From assembly GCF_017566145.1 (NCBI RefSeq), contig NZ_JABFCL010000006.1, positions 62,001 to 126,000 of the forward strand: a stretch of DNA of 64,000 nucleotides, written 5' to 3'. This DNA is from Bittarella massiliensis (ex Durand et al. 2017) (lineage in GTDB: Bacteria; Bacillota; Clostridia; Oscillospirales; Ruminococcaceae). Shown here in pieces: positions 24,465 through 32,089 of this stretch. Every line of letters begins with the position of its first letter. Positions within the stretch are counted from its first letter, which is position 1. A model generated the notes under the pieces. It was not told the DNA's origin. It ran no database searches and worked only from the letters and a program-made list of their open reading frames with translations. The translations under genes and the position numbers were made by a program.

Positions 24465-25748
24465 ATGCTGGACATCAATCTGCTGCGGCAGGACCCCCAG
24501 CGGGTCAAGGAGAACATCAAGAAAAAATTCCAGGAGGAAAAGCTGGTCCTGGTGGACGAGGTGGTGAAGCTGGACCGGGAGTTCCGGGAGGCCAAGTCCC
24601 GGGGAGACCTGCTGCGCAGCCAGCGCAACTCCATCAGCAAGGAGATCGGCGCTCTGATGGGCAAAGGGCTCAAGGAAGAGGCCGAGAAGACCAAGGCCAA
24701 GGTGGCCGCCATTGCCGGGGAGTTGAGCGAACTCAAGGCAAAAGAGGAGGAGCTGACCCAGCAGATCCGCGAGCGGATGCTGGTCATCCCCAACCTGATC
24801 GACGACTCGGTCCCCATCGGCAAGGACGACAGCGAAAACGTGGAGATCGAGCGCTTCGGCGAGCCGGTGGTGCCCGACTTTGAGGTGCCCTACCACGTGG
24901 ACATCATGGAGGGGCTCGACGGCATTGACCTGGACAGCGCCCGGCGCACCAGCGGCAACGGCTTTTACTACCTCAAGGGGGACATTGCCCGGCTGCACTC
25001 GGCCATCCTCTCCTACGCCCGTGACTTCATGATCGACCGGGGCTTCACCTACTACGTTCCCCCCTTCATGATCCGCAGCAACGTGGTCACCGGGGTGATG
25101 AGCTTTGCCGAGATGGAGAACATGATGTACAAGATCGAGGGAGAGGACCTCTATCTCATCGGCACCAGCGAGCACTCCATGATCGGCAAGTTCATCGACA
25201 CCATCCTCCCCGAGGCCGAACTGCCCCAGGCCCTCACCAGCTATTCCCCCTGCTTCCGCAAAGAGGTGGGCGCCCACGGCATTGAGGAGCGGGGGGTCTA
25301 CCGCATCCACCAGTTTGAAAAGCAGGAGATGGTGGTGGTCTGCAAGCCCGAGGACAGCATGATGTGGTACGACAAGCTGTGGCAGAACACCGTCGACTTC
25401 TTCCGCAGCCTGGACATCCCGGTGCGCACCCTGGAGTGCTGCTCGGGCGACCTGGCCGACCTGAAGGTCAAGAGCCTGGACGTGGAGGCCTGGTCCCCCC
25501 GCCAGAAAAAGTATTTCGAGGTGGGCAGCTGCTCCAACCTGGGCGACGCCCAGGCCCGGCGGCTGAGCATCCGCGTCAAGGGGGCCGACGGGAAAAACTA
25601 CTTCCCCCACACCCTCAACAACACGGTGGTGGCCCCGCCGCGGATGCTCATCGCCTACCTGGAAAACAACCTCCAGGCCGACGGCACCGTGGCCATCCCC
25701 CAGCCGCTGCGGATGTACATGGGCGGCAAGGACAAGCTGGGAAAATAG
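24465..25748 (+). CDS. serS: Serine--tRNA ligase
   Basis: A 427-residue class II aminoacyl-tRNA synthetase. The N-terminal 100 residues form the long coiled-coil arm (LRSQRNSISKEIGALMGKG, then KVAAIAGELSELKAKEEEL) that grips the long variable arm of tRNA-Ser. Motif 2 is seen as CFRKEVGAHGIEERGVYRIH (part: FRKEVG), and motif 3 as NTVVAPPRMLIAYLENN. The ATG at 24465 has GAGGAGAGAG in front and begins the usual MLDINLLRQ. Controlled by the T-box upstream. Confidence 0.97.
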   Translation: MLDINLLRQDPQRVKENIKKKFQEEKLVLVDEVVKLDREFREAKSRGDLLRSQRNSISKEIGALMGKGLKEEAEKTKAKVAAIAGELSELKAKEEELTQQIRERMLVIPNLIDDSVPIGKDDSENVEIERFGEPVVPDFEVPYHVDIMEGLDGIDLDSARRTSGNGFYYLKGDIARLHSAILSYARDFMIDRGFTYYVPPFMIRSNVVTGVMSFAEMENMMYKIEGEDLYLIGTSEHSMIGKFIDTILPEAELPQALTSYSPCFRKEVGAHGIEERGVYRIHQFEKQEMVVVCKPEDSMMWYDKLWQNTVDFFRSLDIPVRTLECCSGDLADLKVKSLDVEAWSPRQKKYFEVGSCSNLGDAQARRLSIRVKGADGKNYFPHTLNNTVVAPPRMLIAYLENNLQADGTVAIPQPLRMYMGGKDKLGK

Positions 25749-25762
25749 AGCGATCTGCCCGA

Positions 25763-25798
25763 GAGAGGGGCGCCGGACCGGCGCCCCTCTCTTTTTTT
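25763..25798 (+). terminator. Intrinsic terminator of serS
   Basis: GAGAGGGGCGCCGG pairs with CCGGCGCCCCTCTC and is followed by seven T residues. Confidence 0.9.
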
Positions 25799-26098
25799 GC
25801 GGCGGCAACAGCCGCCTGCACAGCCCCCCTTCAACCGGCCTCCCTCTCCCGCTTTTTAAAAAACGGCCGGTTCCCCCGACATAAAGCCCACCTTTCTCCC
25901 CTGTTCCCTTGCACAATTTTGGATCCTATTTTTCTGCTATGTCGTAGAATTTTTCACAAATTCTTTACCATTTTATTTTTTGATTCAATAATAGAAAGAT
26001 TTTGTCGAAACAGGCCGAAGAAGGTGAATGACCGGCCGCTTTCGCCAAAGCCGTTTTTTAGGTGCCTGGGACGGCCGGCCGAAAAAGGAGACAACGAG
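25799..26098. other. AT-rich intergenic region before the lipoprotein cluster
   Basis: The stretch 25910-26010 is much more AT-rich than its surroundings and presumably holds the promoter of the lipoprotein genes. No -35/-10 pair with good spacing could be singled out. An AAAAAGGAGA ribosome site precedes the first lipoprotein. Confidence 0.4.
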
Positions 26099-26754
26099 AT
26101 GAAAAAGTGGGGAAGTGTTCTCTTGGCCGCCCTCCTCTGCCTCTCTCTTTCGGGGTGCGGGAAGAAAGATCAGCAGGCCATTGAGACAACGGTCGCCAGC
26201 TTTTTTCCGCCGTACAGGAGGGCGATTGGGAAAGGGCAGCGGAAAACTGTACCGCGGGCTACCAATCCAGTTCCCCCTCCTATGAGGACAAGATCGCCTA
26301 CTACCACGATTTGATCCACATCCTCCTGCGCCAAAACCTGGGGGACACCTTTCGCCAGGAGGGGGAGCGGTTCCTTGTGCATGCCCTGAGCAAGTTCGTC
26401 TCCACCTACACCGTCGACAGTGTCGGGATCGAACGGGGTTCCCCCAACAAGGAGCGAACAGCCAAGGTGGTGGTGAGCGGCAAATCCATCGATTTTAAAA
26501 TGCTGCCCCTGGAATTGGAACCGGAGGGCATTGTCACCCAATACACCAACGAACACCTGTACGAATTGGCCGCCATCCTGCAAACCCAGGGGGAGAAGGC
26601 CATGGAACAGCGTCTCTACAACGCCGTTGCCCTCCTGATCTACGACGATCTCTGCCAACAGGTCGACGAGATCGCGACCGTCAACTTCACCTGCGTTTTG
26701 ATCCTGAAGGGAAATGACGGACAGTGGCGCATCGACCGCATTCAGGAGCCGTAA
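26099..26754 (+). pseudogene. Lipoprotein paralogue 1, frameshifted in a T-tract
   Basis: The N-terminus has a lipoprotein signal (MKKWGSVLLAALLCLSLSGC) and then KKDQQAIETTVASFF. At 26201-26206 the frame breaks in a run of six T; with seven T the reading continues as SAVQEGDWERAAENCTAGYQ and joins the rest of the gene, which ends IDRIQEP. The intact protein would be about 218 residues, matching the third paralogue at 27646. The break is a true mutation, a slippage site or a base-calling error. Function unknown; the family looks like small secreted DUF4878-type lipoproteins. Confidence 0.75.
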
Positions 26755-26853
26755 AATAAGTCGTCTGCTGGAAAGCGGCCGGCCTCTCCCGGCAAGGGGC
26801 TTTAAAAATAGCGGTCGATCCGCTCAGGCGTCTGCCATAAGAGGAGAGAGAAT

Positions 26854-27339
26854 ATGAAAAAGTTCACCAGCATCACCCTGGCCTTTGTGCTCTGCCTGGC
26901 CCTCACCGGCTGCGGCAACAAAGATGAAAAGGCCATTCAAGAGGTGGTCAACGGCTATTTTGCCGCCTTCCAGTCGGGGGATTTGAGCGGCGCCAAGGCA
27001 TTTTGCGACGACAACGTCTCAGATCACACCACCATGATCCTCTCCGCCGAGGTGATGGGAAGCTTCACCACCGACCAGTTCGGCGATGTCTTTGAAAGCG
27101 AGGCCAAGCAGTTTGCCAAGAACACCATCGGCAAGTTCGTCAAGGAGTACAAATTGAACAGTCTCTCCATCGAAAAGGGGGAGGCGGCCATGAAGAAAAA
27201 ACTCTACGACGGAGTGGCCCCTCTGCTCTTCCAGAAGATAGCGGAGAGTGTGGGCGAGATCGCGGTGATCGACTACACCGTCGAGGTAAAACTGCAAAAA
27301 CAGAGCGATCGCTGGGCCATCACCCAGCTCTCCCGGTAG
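26854..27339 (+). CDS. Lipoprotein paralogue 2 (internally shortened)
   Basis: A 161-residue lipoprotein: signal KKFTSITLAFVLCLALTGC with the lipobox LTGC, then NKDEKAIQEVVNGYFAAFQSGD. Compared with its two neighbours it lacks a middle block of about 50 residues. KLNSLSIEKG joins directly to EAAMKKKLYDGVAPLLF, where paralogue 3 has an extra stretch between KEYTLVSAEEKNG and GEAAMQQKLTDALAP. The frame is intact after the deletion. It has its own AGAGGAGAGAG site, 99 bp after paralogue 1. Function unknown. Confidence 0.82.
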   Translation: MKKFTSITLAFVLCLALTGCGNKDEKAIQEVVNGYFAAFQSGDLSGAKAFCDDNVSDHTTMILSAEVMGSFTTDQFGDVFESEAKQFAKNTIGKFVKEYKLNSLSIEKGEAAMKKKLYDGVAPLLFQKIAESVGEIAVIDYTVEVKLQKQSDRWAITQLSR

Positions 27340-27497
27340 CGTTGCCCCCTCTGCCTGTCAGAGAGCCGTTTGAAACGGCTCTCTTTTTTGTTCTGGCAGA
27401 GCGGTGAAGCCCCCCTTGCTTCTGCTGCCGATCAACCGGCTTTTTCACCATTTTTTTGCTTTTTCGGCTAAAACAGTCCACAAATTTTTCTATCCGT

Positions 27498-27617
27498 GGT
27501 ATAATAGCCGCGGAGCGGCTATTATACCTGGGGATGGCCAGGCAGATGCGCAAGCTGCGCTTGCTCCCTGCCCCATGGCCAATACCACTGCGCGCTCCGC
27601 GCTTGCGGTATAATAGC
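27498..27617. mobile_element. MITE-like palindromic insertion with 11-bp direct repeats
   Basis: GGTATAATAGC occurs at 27498-27508 and again at 27607-27617 as a direct repeat. The 98 bp between begin with CGCGGAGCG and near the end have its complement CGCTCCGCG (27593-27601). Inside are further inverted repeats, such as GCGCAAGC with GCGCTTGC. The first 31 bp are also a perfect hairpin with 14-bp arms. No coding capacity. The duplicated repeat contains TATAAT, so the insertion may have doubled the -10 box of paralogue 3. Confidence 0.55.
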
Positions 27618-27645
27618 ACCAACACTTTTTGGAAAGAGGGATTCT

Positions 27646-28281
27646 ATGAAAAAACTGGCAAGTCTCGCACTGGTCCTGGCGCTCTGCGTCTCCATGACCG
27701 GCTGTGGAAAAAACAACAAAGAGGCCATTAAAAACGCCGTGGACAGCTACTTCACCGCCATGCAGGCGGGGGATGTACAGGCGTTGAGCGCGGCCTGCGA
27801 AGAGGGCTACTCCGACGAGATGGGGTTGGTCGAATTTGAGGAAACCCTCGACCAGTCCTTCGGCGCCGACGAGATGGGCGAGGTCTTTCAGACCGAGGCC
27901 AGAGATTTCTTTAAAAATGTAGTCGGCAAGGTGGTCAAAGAGTACACCCTGGTGAGCGCCGAGGAGAAAAACGGCGAGGCCTACGCCGTTATCAACATCA
28001 AACAGCTCGACTTCGACAGCATCGACTTCTCCACTGCCTCTGAGGAGTTCGCCCTCATGGGCCAGACCTACGCGCTGGAGCACATGGACGAACTGCTGGC
28101 GGTCATGCAGAACGAGGGAGAGGCCGCCATGCAGCAGAAGCTGACCGACGCCCTGGCCCCCCAGCTGTTCGACAAGATGGAGGAGATCGTCGCTGCCGCC
28201 CCCTATGTGGATGTCACCCTGAAGGTGACCGTCGTCGAGCACGATGACAAGTGGCTGATCTCGGGTGTTTACGAGCAGTAA
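27646..28281 (+). CDS. Lipoprotein paralogue 3 (full length)
   Basis: A 211-residue lipoprotein with signal KKLASLALVLALCVSMTGC. It continues KNNKEAIKNAVDSYFTAMQAGDVQ, a helix-rich region typical of the NTF2-like/DUF4878 type. It is the complete member of the three tandem paralogues and shows the block missing from paralogue 2 (IDFSTASEEFALMGQTYALE, in part). It ends ISGVYEQ. The ribosome site is GAAAGAGGG. Two TATAAT boxes lie upstream, 27500-27505 and 27609-27614. The function is unknown; exported substrate binding or envelope stress are guesses. Confidence 0.87.
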   Translation: MKKLASLALVLALCVSMTGCGKNNKEAIKNAVDSYFTAMQAGDVQALSAACEEGYSDEMGLVEFEETLDQSFGADEMGEVFQTEARDFFKNVVGKVVKEYTLVSAEEKNGEAYAVINIKQLDFDSIDFSTASEEFALMGQTYALEHMDELLAVMQNEGEAAMQQKLTDALAPQLFDKMEEIVAAAPYVDVTLKVTVVEHDDKWLISGVYEQ

Positions 28282-28296
28282 ATCGCACAGACAAGC

Positions 28297-28342
28297 AAAA
28301 CAGGCAGGCGTTCCCCCCGGGGGAGCGCCCGCCTGTTTTTTT
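28297..28342 (+). terminator. Intrinsic terminator of the lipoprotein cluster
   Basis: AACAGGC-type stem closing over a CCCCCC/GGGGG inner stem, followed by eight T residues. Confidence 0.85.
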
Positions 28343-28421
28343 GTCCCCTCCCCTTGCAGGGGGCGGGGGGCAAAGTCGCCACCGCCCCCATACAGGGCGG
28401 AGTGGGCTGAAAAAGCACTGC

Positions 28422-28459
28422 AAAAAGGCATTCGGCCCGGTTGGGCCAAATGCCTTTTT
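28422..28459 (-). terminator. Bidirectional terminator (bofA side)
   Basis: AAAAAGGCATT and AATGCCTTTTT enclose a GGCCC/GGGCC stem. It has T-runs on both strands and can end bofA transcripts from the right. Confidence 0.8.
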
Positions 28460-28501
28460 CCCTCTAAATGCCCTGGCGCGGCAGCCGGCCCCTATGTACC
28501 C

Positions 28502-28780
28502 TCACAGCCCAAAGAGGAATTTTAAGAAGAGCATCCCCACCACCCCTGGCACCCCCAGTACCGCCGAGGCGCCGCAGGTGTAGAAGTTGAGCTTGAGGGT
28601 CGGCCCGATCAAGGGCGAGAGCACGTTGAGCAGCAGCAGAACGCAGATGCCCGCCAGACCGGTAAAGAGGGCGGTGGGACAGGGGTGCCGCCCCCGTGAA
28701 AAGGCCCAGATCATGCAGAGCACGGCCACCACCGCCACCGCGATGAGGGCCCAGGTATAGCTGTCCATCCTGTTTTCCAT
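28502..28780 (-). CDS. bofA: Pro-sigma-K processing inhibitor BofA family protein
   Basis: A 92-residue membrane protein with three hydrophobic segments. The C-terminus LNFYTCGASAVLGVPGVVG and the ending FLKFLFGL match the BofA family signature. In Bacillus BofA holds SpoIVFB inactive in the forespore outer membrane until the sigma-K checkpoint. It is preceded by a DUF2508 (YaaL) gene, the same order as recR-yaaL-bofA in Bacillus. Its presence indicates a spore-forming lineage. Confidence 0.85.
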   Translation of the reverse strand: MENRMDSYTWALIAVAVVAVLCMIWAFSRGRHPCPTALFTGLAGICVLLLLNVLSPLIGPTLKLNFYTCGASAVLGVPGVVGMLFLKFLFGL

Positions 28781-28804
28781 CCCCTTTTATGGCGGGGGCA
28801 GGGC

Positions 28805-29074
28805 TTACCCCTGCGCCCCGATGTGCAGTCCCTTCTCCTTTGCCTTGCGGTAGAGGAAGGCAAGCCTGCTCTCCAGCGCCTGCATCTCAAAGGCAGCCGC
28901 GTCGATGAGCAGATCGTCGCAGGAAAAGTTGAACCGGTTGACCGCCGCCTCCAACTCGTCGTTGGTGCGGGCGATGTCCCTCAATAGCTGCTCCAGGTCG
29001 GAGGGCTGCTCCTCGCCTCTGGCCCGGCGCAGCCAGTCTCGCGCGCTCGCGCGCGCCTTGATGATTGCTTCCAC
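28805..29074 (-). CDS. yaaL: DUF2508 family protein (YaaL-like)
   Basis: An 89-residue, helical, charged protein. The conserved parts are LLRDIARTNDELEAAVNRFN, then CDDLLIDAAAFEMQALESRL, which match the DUF2508 family found between recR and bofA. The last residues KAKEKGLHIGAQG run into a 24-bp gap before bofA. It has a GGGGGATTTCC region before the ATG rather than a strong ribosome site. Function unknown; no recR is seen upstream here. Confidence 0.78.
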   Translation of the reverse strand: MEAIIKARASARDWLRRARGEEQPSDLEQLLRDIARTNDELEAAVNRFNFSCDDLLIDAAAFEMQALESRLAFLYRKAKEKGLHIGAQG

Positions 29075-29175
29075 TGGGAAATCCCCCTTCCGCTTCGCTG
29101 TCGGTAGTGGTAGTCTGCCCGGTCGCTACCATTTGTATGCAGCGGGGGAAGGTTTTAGTAACCCGCCCCCGGGCA

Positions 29176-29206
29176 TAAAAAGAGGGCGGAGCCGCAGCTC
29201 CGCCCT
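29176..29206 (-). terminator. Intrinsic terminator of rnr
   Basis: Minus-strand stem GAGGGCGGAGC / GCTCCGCCCTC with loop TGCG and five T residues, just after the rnr stop. Confidence 0.85.
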
Positions 29207-29234
29207 CGCAAAGGCGTTTGGGGAGAGGGAGATT

Positions 29235-31289
29235 TTATTTTGCCAGGTCAAAATCCACCTGGCCCAGAGAGACGTTGACCGCTCGCACCTTGACCCTGAC
29301 CGGGTCGCCGATGCGCAGGGTGTGGCCGGTGCGCTCCTCCACCAGTTTGGTGCCGTCCTCCGACAGCTCGTAGTCGGTGTTCTCGATGGTCGCCAGCCGC
29401 ACCAGTCCCTCGGCGGTGTTGGGCAGCTGGACGTAAAAGCCGTAGCTGGCCACGCCGGAGATGATCCCGTCCAGCTCCTGGCCCACAAACCGCTCCATGT
29501 ACTGGGCCTTGTAGGCGTCGTCGCAGGAGCGCTCGGCCAACATGGCCCCGATCTCCCGGTTGGTGGACTGAAGAGCCGCCTCCTTGACAAACTCGCCGTA
29601 GCGCTTTTTGATCTCCTCGGCCGGCACCCCGTCCAGATAATCGGTGAGGATGCGGTGGATCGAGAGGTCGGGATAGCGGCGGATGGGAGAGGTGAAGTGG
29701 GTGTAGTCGTGCAGCGACAGGCTGTAGTGACCCAGAGGGGTCTCGGCGTACTTGGCCTTGGCCATGGAGCGCAGCACCATCTTGTGGATGAGGATCTGCT
29801 CGGGCTTGCCCCGGGTGACGTCCAGCACGTCGGCCAACACCTTGGAGGGGGCCCCGGCCTTGATCTTCAGGTAGGGGTGGCCAAAGGCCTTGACAATCCC
29901 CTGCAATACCTCCAACCGCTCCGGGTCGGGGTCCTCGTGCACCCGGTAGACAAAGGGGAGCTGTTTCTCCCGGCCAAAGCGGGCCACGGCCTCGTTGGCG
30001 GTGAGCATGAACTCCTCGATCATCTTCTCCGAGTCGCCCCGGTCCCGCACCAGGATGTCCACCGGATCGCCGTTTTCGTCGATGACGATCTTGGCCTCCA
30101 TGCTCTCGATGTTCATGGCCCCCCGGCCAAAGCGGCGGGCCTCCAGCACCTTGCCGAAGGCGCCCATCTGCAAAAGGGTCTCCTTCACCTGGGCGTAGGC
30201 CGCCTCAATTTCAGGGGTGGCGGTGCCGTCCAAAAGGGCGTTGACCTCGCTGTAAGCACACTTTTTGCAGGAGCGGATCACCGTCTTGGCGATGCGGTAG
30301 TCGAGAATTTCACCGGAGGGGGCCATCTTGCAGATGCAGGAGAGGGCCAGCCTGTCCTCGTCGGGGTTGAGGGAACAGACCCCGTTGGAGAGCTCCACCG
30401 GCAGCATGGGCACCACCGCATTGGCGTAGTAGACCGAGGTCCCCCGCTCAAAGGCCTCGGCATCCAGGGCGCTGCCCCGCTTTACGTAGTGGGACACGTC
30501 GGCGATGTGCACCCCCAGTTCAACGCCGCCCTCCACCTGGCGAAAGGAGATGGCGTCGTCGATGTCCTTGGTCTCCTTGCTGTCGATGGTGAAGATGCAC
30601 CAGTCCCGCAGGTCCTCCCGGCCGGCGAAATCGGCGGGATCCACCCCCCGCTCGCCCACGGCCGCGGCCTCCTGCAGGGTGGCCTCGTCAAAGTCCAGCT
30701 TGACCTTGTTTTCCACCAGGATGGCGTCGCAGCAGTTTTTGGCTTTTTTGCTGTCGCCGAAGACGGTGACCACCTCGGCCACATGGCTGAAGTGGCTCTT
30801 GCCCCGCACCGCCAGCTTGACCATCACCTTGTCTCCGTCCCTGGCGCTCCCCACGCTGGAGGGGCGCACCTGGATGTCGGTCTTTGGCATCGAGTCGAGG
30901 ACCACCCAGCAGCTCTGGCCGGCCTGGTGCAGCACCCCGATATAGCCGCCGTCGGGATCGGGGGTGACGTGCAGCACCTCCCCCTCCAGCGACTGGCCGG
31001 TGCGGCTGGGGCGGGTTTTCAGCAGCACCTTCTCCCCCGCCATGGCCCCCATCAAAAAGCGGCCGGGGATAAAGACCTGGGTGCCCTCCTCGTCGTCGAG
31101 CTGGGCAAAGCCAAATTTGCCCGCCACCTTGACCACCGTGCCGCTGACGATGCCCAGCCGGGAGCAGAGGGCGTAGCCGCTCTCCTTGGAGAAGTAGACC
31201 TTGCCCTCCCTCTCCAGCTCGTTGAGGCAGGCCCGGATCTGGTACTTCTGAAAGCTGGGCATCCGGGTGCACAGCAGCTTCATGTTCAT
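29235..31289 (-). CDS. rnr: Ribonuclease R
   Basis: Processive 3'-5' exoribonuclease of the RNB family that degrades structured RNA and works with trans-translation. Domains: N-terminal winged helix, two cold-shock domains (FGFAQLDDEEGTQVFIPGRF), RNB catalytic domain with TIDSKETKDIDDAISF (four Asp ligands), and C-terminal S1 domain (ELDGIISGVASYGFYVQLPN, in part). From ATG 31289 the protein has 684 residues. In-frame upstream codons (IKLKETVEKQLRESRQPY) fit the family N-terminus. An AGGTGA site lies seven bases before ATC at 31343, so a non-standard start there is possible. The secG-rnr order is the standard clostridial one; smpB does not follow. Confidence 0.94.
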   Translation of the reverse strand: MNMKLLCTRMPSFQKYQIRACLNELEREGKVYFSKESGYALCSRLGIVSGTVVKVAGKFGFAQLDDEEGTQVFIPGRFLMGAMAGEKVLLKTRPSRTGQSLEGEVLHVTPDPDGGYIGVLHQAGQSCWVVLDSMPKTDIQVRPSSVGSARDGDKVMVKLAVRGKSHFSHVAEVVTVFGDSKKAKNCCDAILVENKVKLDFDEATLQEAAAVGERGVDPADFAGREDLRDWCIFTIDSKETKDIDDAISFRQVEGGVELGVHIADVSHYVKRGSALDAEAFERGTSVYYANAVVPMLPVELSNGVCSLNPDEDRLALSCICKMAPSGEILDYRIAKTVIRSCKKCAYSEVNALLDGTATPEIEAAYAQVKETLLQMGAFGKVLEARRFGRGAMNIESMEAKIVIDENGDPVDILVRDRGDSEKMIEEFMLTANEAVARFGREKQLPFVYRVHEDPDPERLEVLQGIVKAFGHPYLKIKAGAPSKVLADVLDVTRGKPEQILIHKMVLRSMAKAKYAETPLGHYSLSLHDYTHFTSPIRRYPDLSIHRILTDYLDGVPAEEIKKRYGEFVKEAALQSTNREIGAMLAERSCDDAYKAQYMERFVGQELDGIISGVASYGFYVQLPNTAEGLVRLATIENTDYELSEDGTKLVEERTGHTLRIGDPVRVKVRAVNVSLGQVDFDLAK

Positions 31290-31427
31290 GTAGGGCTGAC
31301 GGGATTCCCGCAGCTGTTTCTCTACCGTTTCTTTCAGTTTGATGGTCGTTCACCTGTCCTTTTCCCAGGGGCCGTCTCGGCCCGACTGTCTTTTCATCCA
31401 CAATATCCGACGAATTTTTCGCGAAAT

Positions 31428-31460
31428 AAAGCACCCTGCACATCCGGCAGGGTGCTTTTC
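31428..31460 (-). terminator. Terminator after secG
   Basis: AGCACCCTGC pairs with GCAGGGTGCT around a 7-base loop. It lies between secG and rnr and may be partial, letting some readthrough into rnr. Confidence 0.7.
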
Positions 31461-31465
31461 TCATC

Positions 31466-31717
31466 TTACTTAAAAAATATTTCAAGTACGCCGACTAAAA
31501 TTGTCAGTACAAAAAAGGCGACCGCTGCGATCTTGGTCCACTTGCTCAGCAGAGCTTCCGGGGTCCGTCCGCCGGAGCGCCCCAGGTAGGACTGTGTCGC
31601 GCCGCCACTGATGGCGCCGGACATGCCGGAAGTGGCCTCCTGCATCATCACCATCAAGATGATTACCACGCAGGCGATGATCAGCAACACGCCCGCTACG
31701 ATTTGAATTGTATTCAC
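31466..31717 (-). CDS. secG: Preprotein translocase subunit SecG
   Basis: An 83-residue membrane protein with two transmembrane helices (residues 4-24 and 62-81). The SecG signature is the glycine/serine-rich linker MQEATSGMSGAISGG, followed by YLGRSGGRTPEALLSKWT. SecG joins SecYE and aids protein export. ATG 31717 has a short GGAGGG site. It precedes rnr on the same strand, as in most clostridia. Confidence 0.93.
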   Translation of the reverse strand: MNTIQIVAGVLLIIACVVIILMVMMQEATSGMSGAISGGATQSYLGRSGGRTPEALLSKWTKIAAVAFFVLTILVGVLEIFFK

Positions 31718-31803
31718 GGCGAACCCTCCGAATAGAATTTTTTCTCGCTCAGTACCTCAAAATAACATTCATATTTTATCACACCCGCCGGGGCTTGTCA
31801 ATT

Positions 31804-31832
31804 TTGTTTTTCCCCCATTTTTCGCATAAATA
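31804..31832 (+). promoter_or_regulatory. Possible promoter of a short plus-strand transcript
   Basis: TTGTTT (31804-31809), 17-bp spacer, TAAATA (31827-31832). The -10 box is a weak match. Confidence 0.35.
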
Positions 31833-31838
31833 CCCGGC

Positions 31839-31941
31839 GGCAGGGACAGACTAGTTCTTGTCCAGTGTACCTTTATTTTTTGGCGTTTGCAAGTATTGTC
31901 CACTGGACAGAGCCGGCGGGAAACCGCCGGCTCTCCTTTTT
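31839..31941 (+). ncRNA. Candidate small structured RNA with own terminator
   Basis: About 100 nt between divergent secG and hemA. TGTCCAGTG (31859-31867) pairs with CACTGGACA (31901-31909). A strong hairpin GAGCCGGCGG/CCGCCGGCTC (31911-31934) and TCCTTTTT then end the unit. No open reading frame of note. It could be a small RNA or an attenuated leader; hemA has its own promoter further right. Confidence 0.4.
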
Positions 31942-32000
31942 GCCCAAAGAAGGGAGCGGCGGGACCGCCAAATTCTCCTCCGGCTGTCCCCCTCTTTGCC

Positions 32001-32029
32001 TTGTGCTTTTGAAGCGGTTGTCGTAAAAT
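32001..32029 (+). promoter_or_regulatory. Promoter of the hem operon
   Basis: TTGTGC (32001-32006), 17-bp spacer, TAAAAT (32024-32029), about 60 bp before hemA. A small GCCCC/GGGGC hairpin with a T-rich tail (32051-32075) lies in the leader and could attenuate. Confidence 0.62.
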
Positions 32030-32089
32030 GAGAAAAGAGAGATTTTCACTGCCCCTCGCGGGGCTTCTTTCTTTTGGGGGTGATCGCTT

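Noticed and set aside
31841..31941. tmRNA (ssrA), often found near secG-rnr-smpB
   Set aside because: Far too short, no tRNA-like ends or tag frame.
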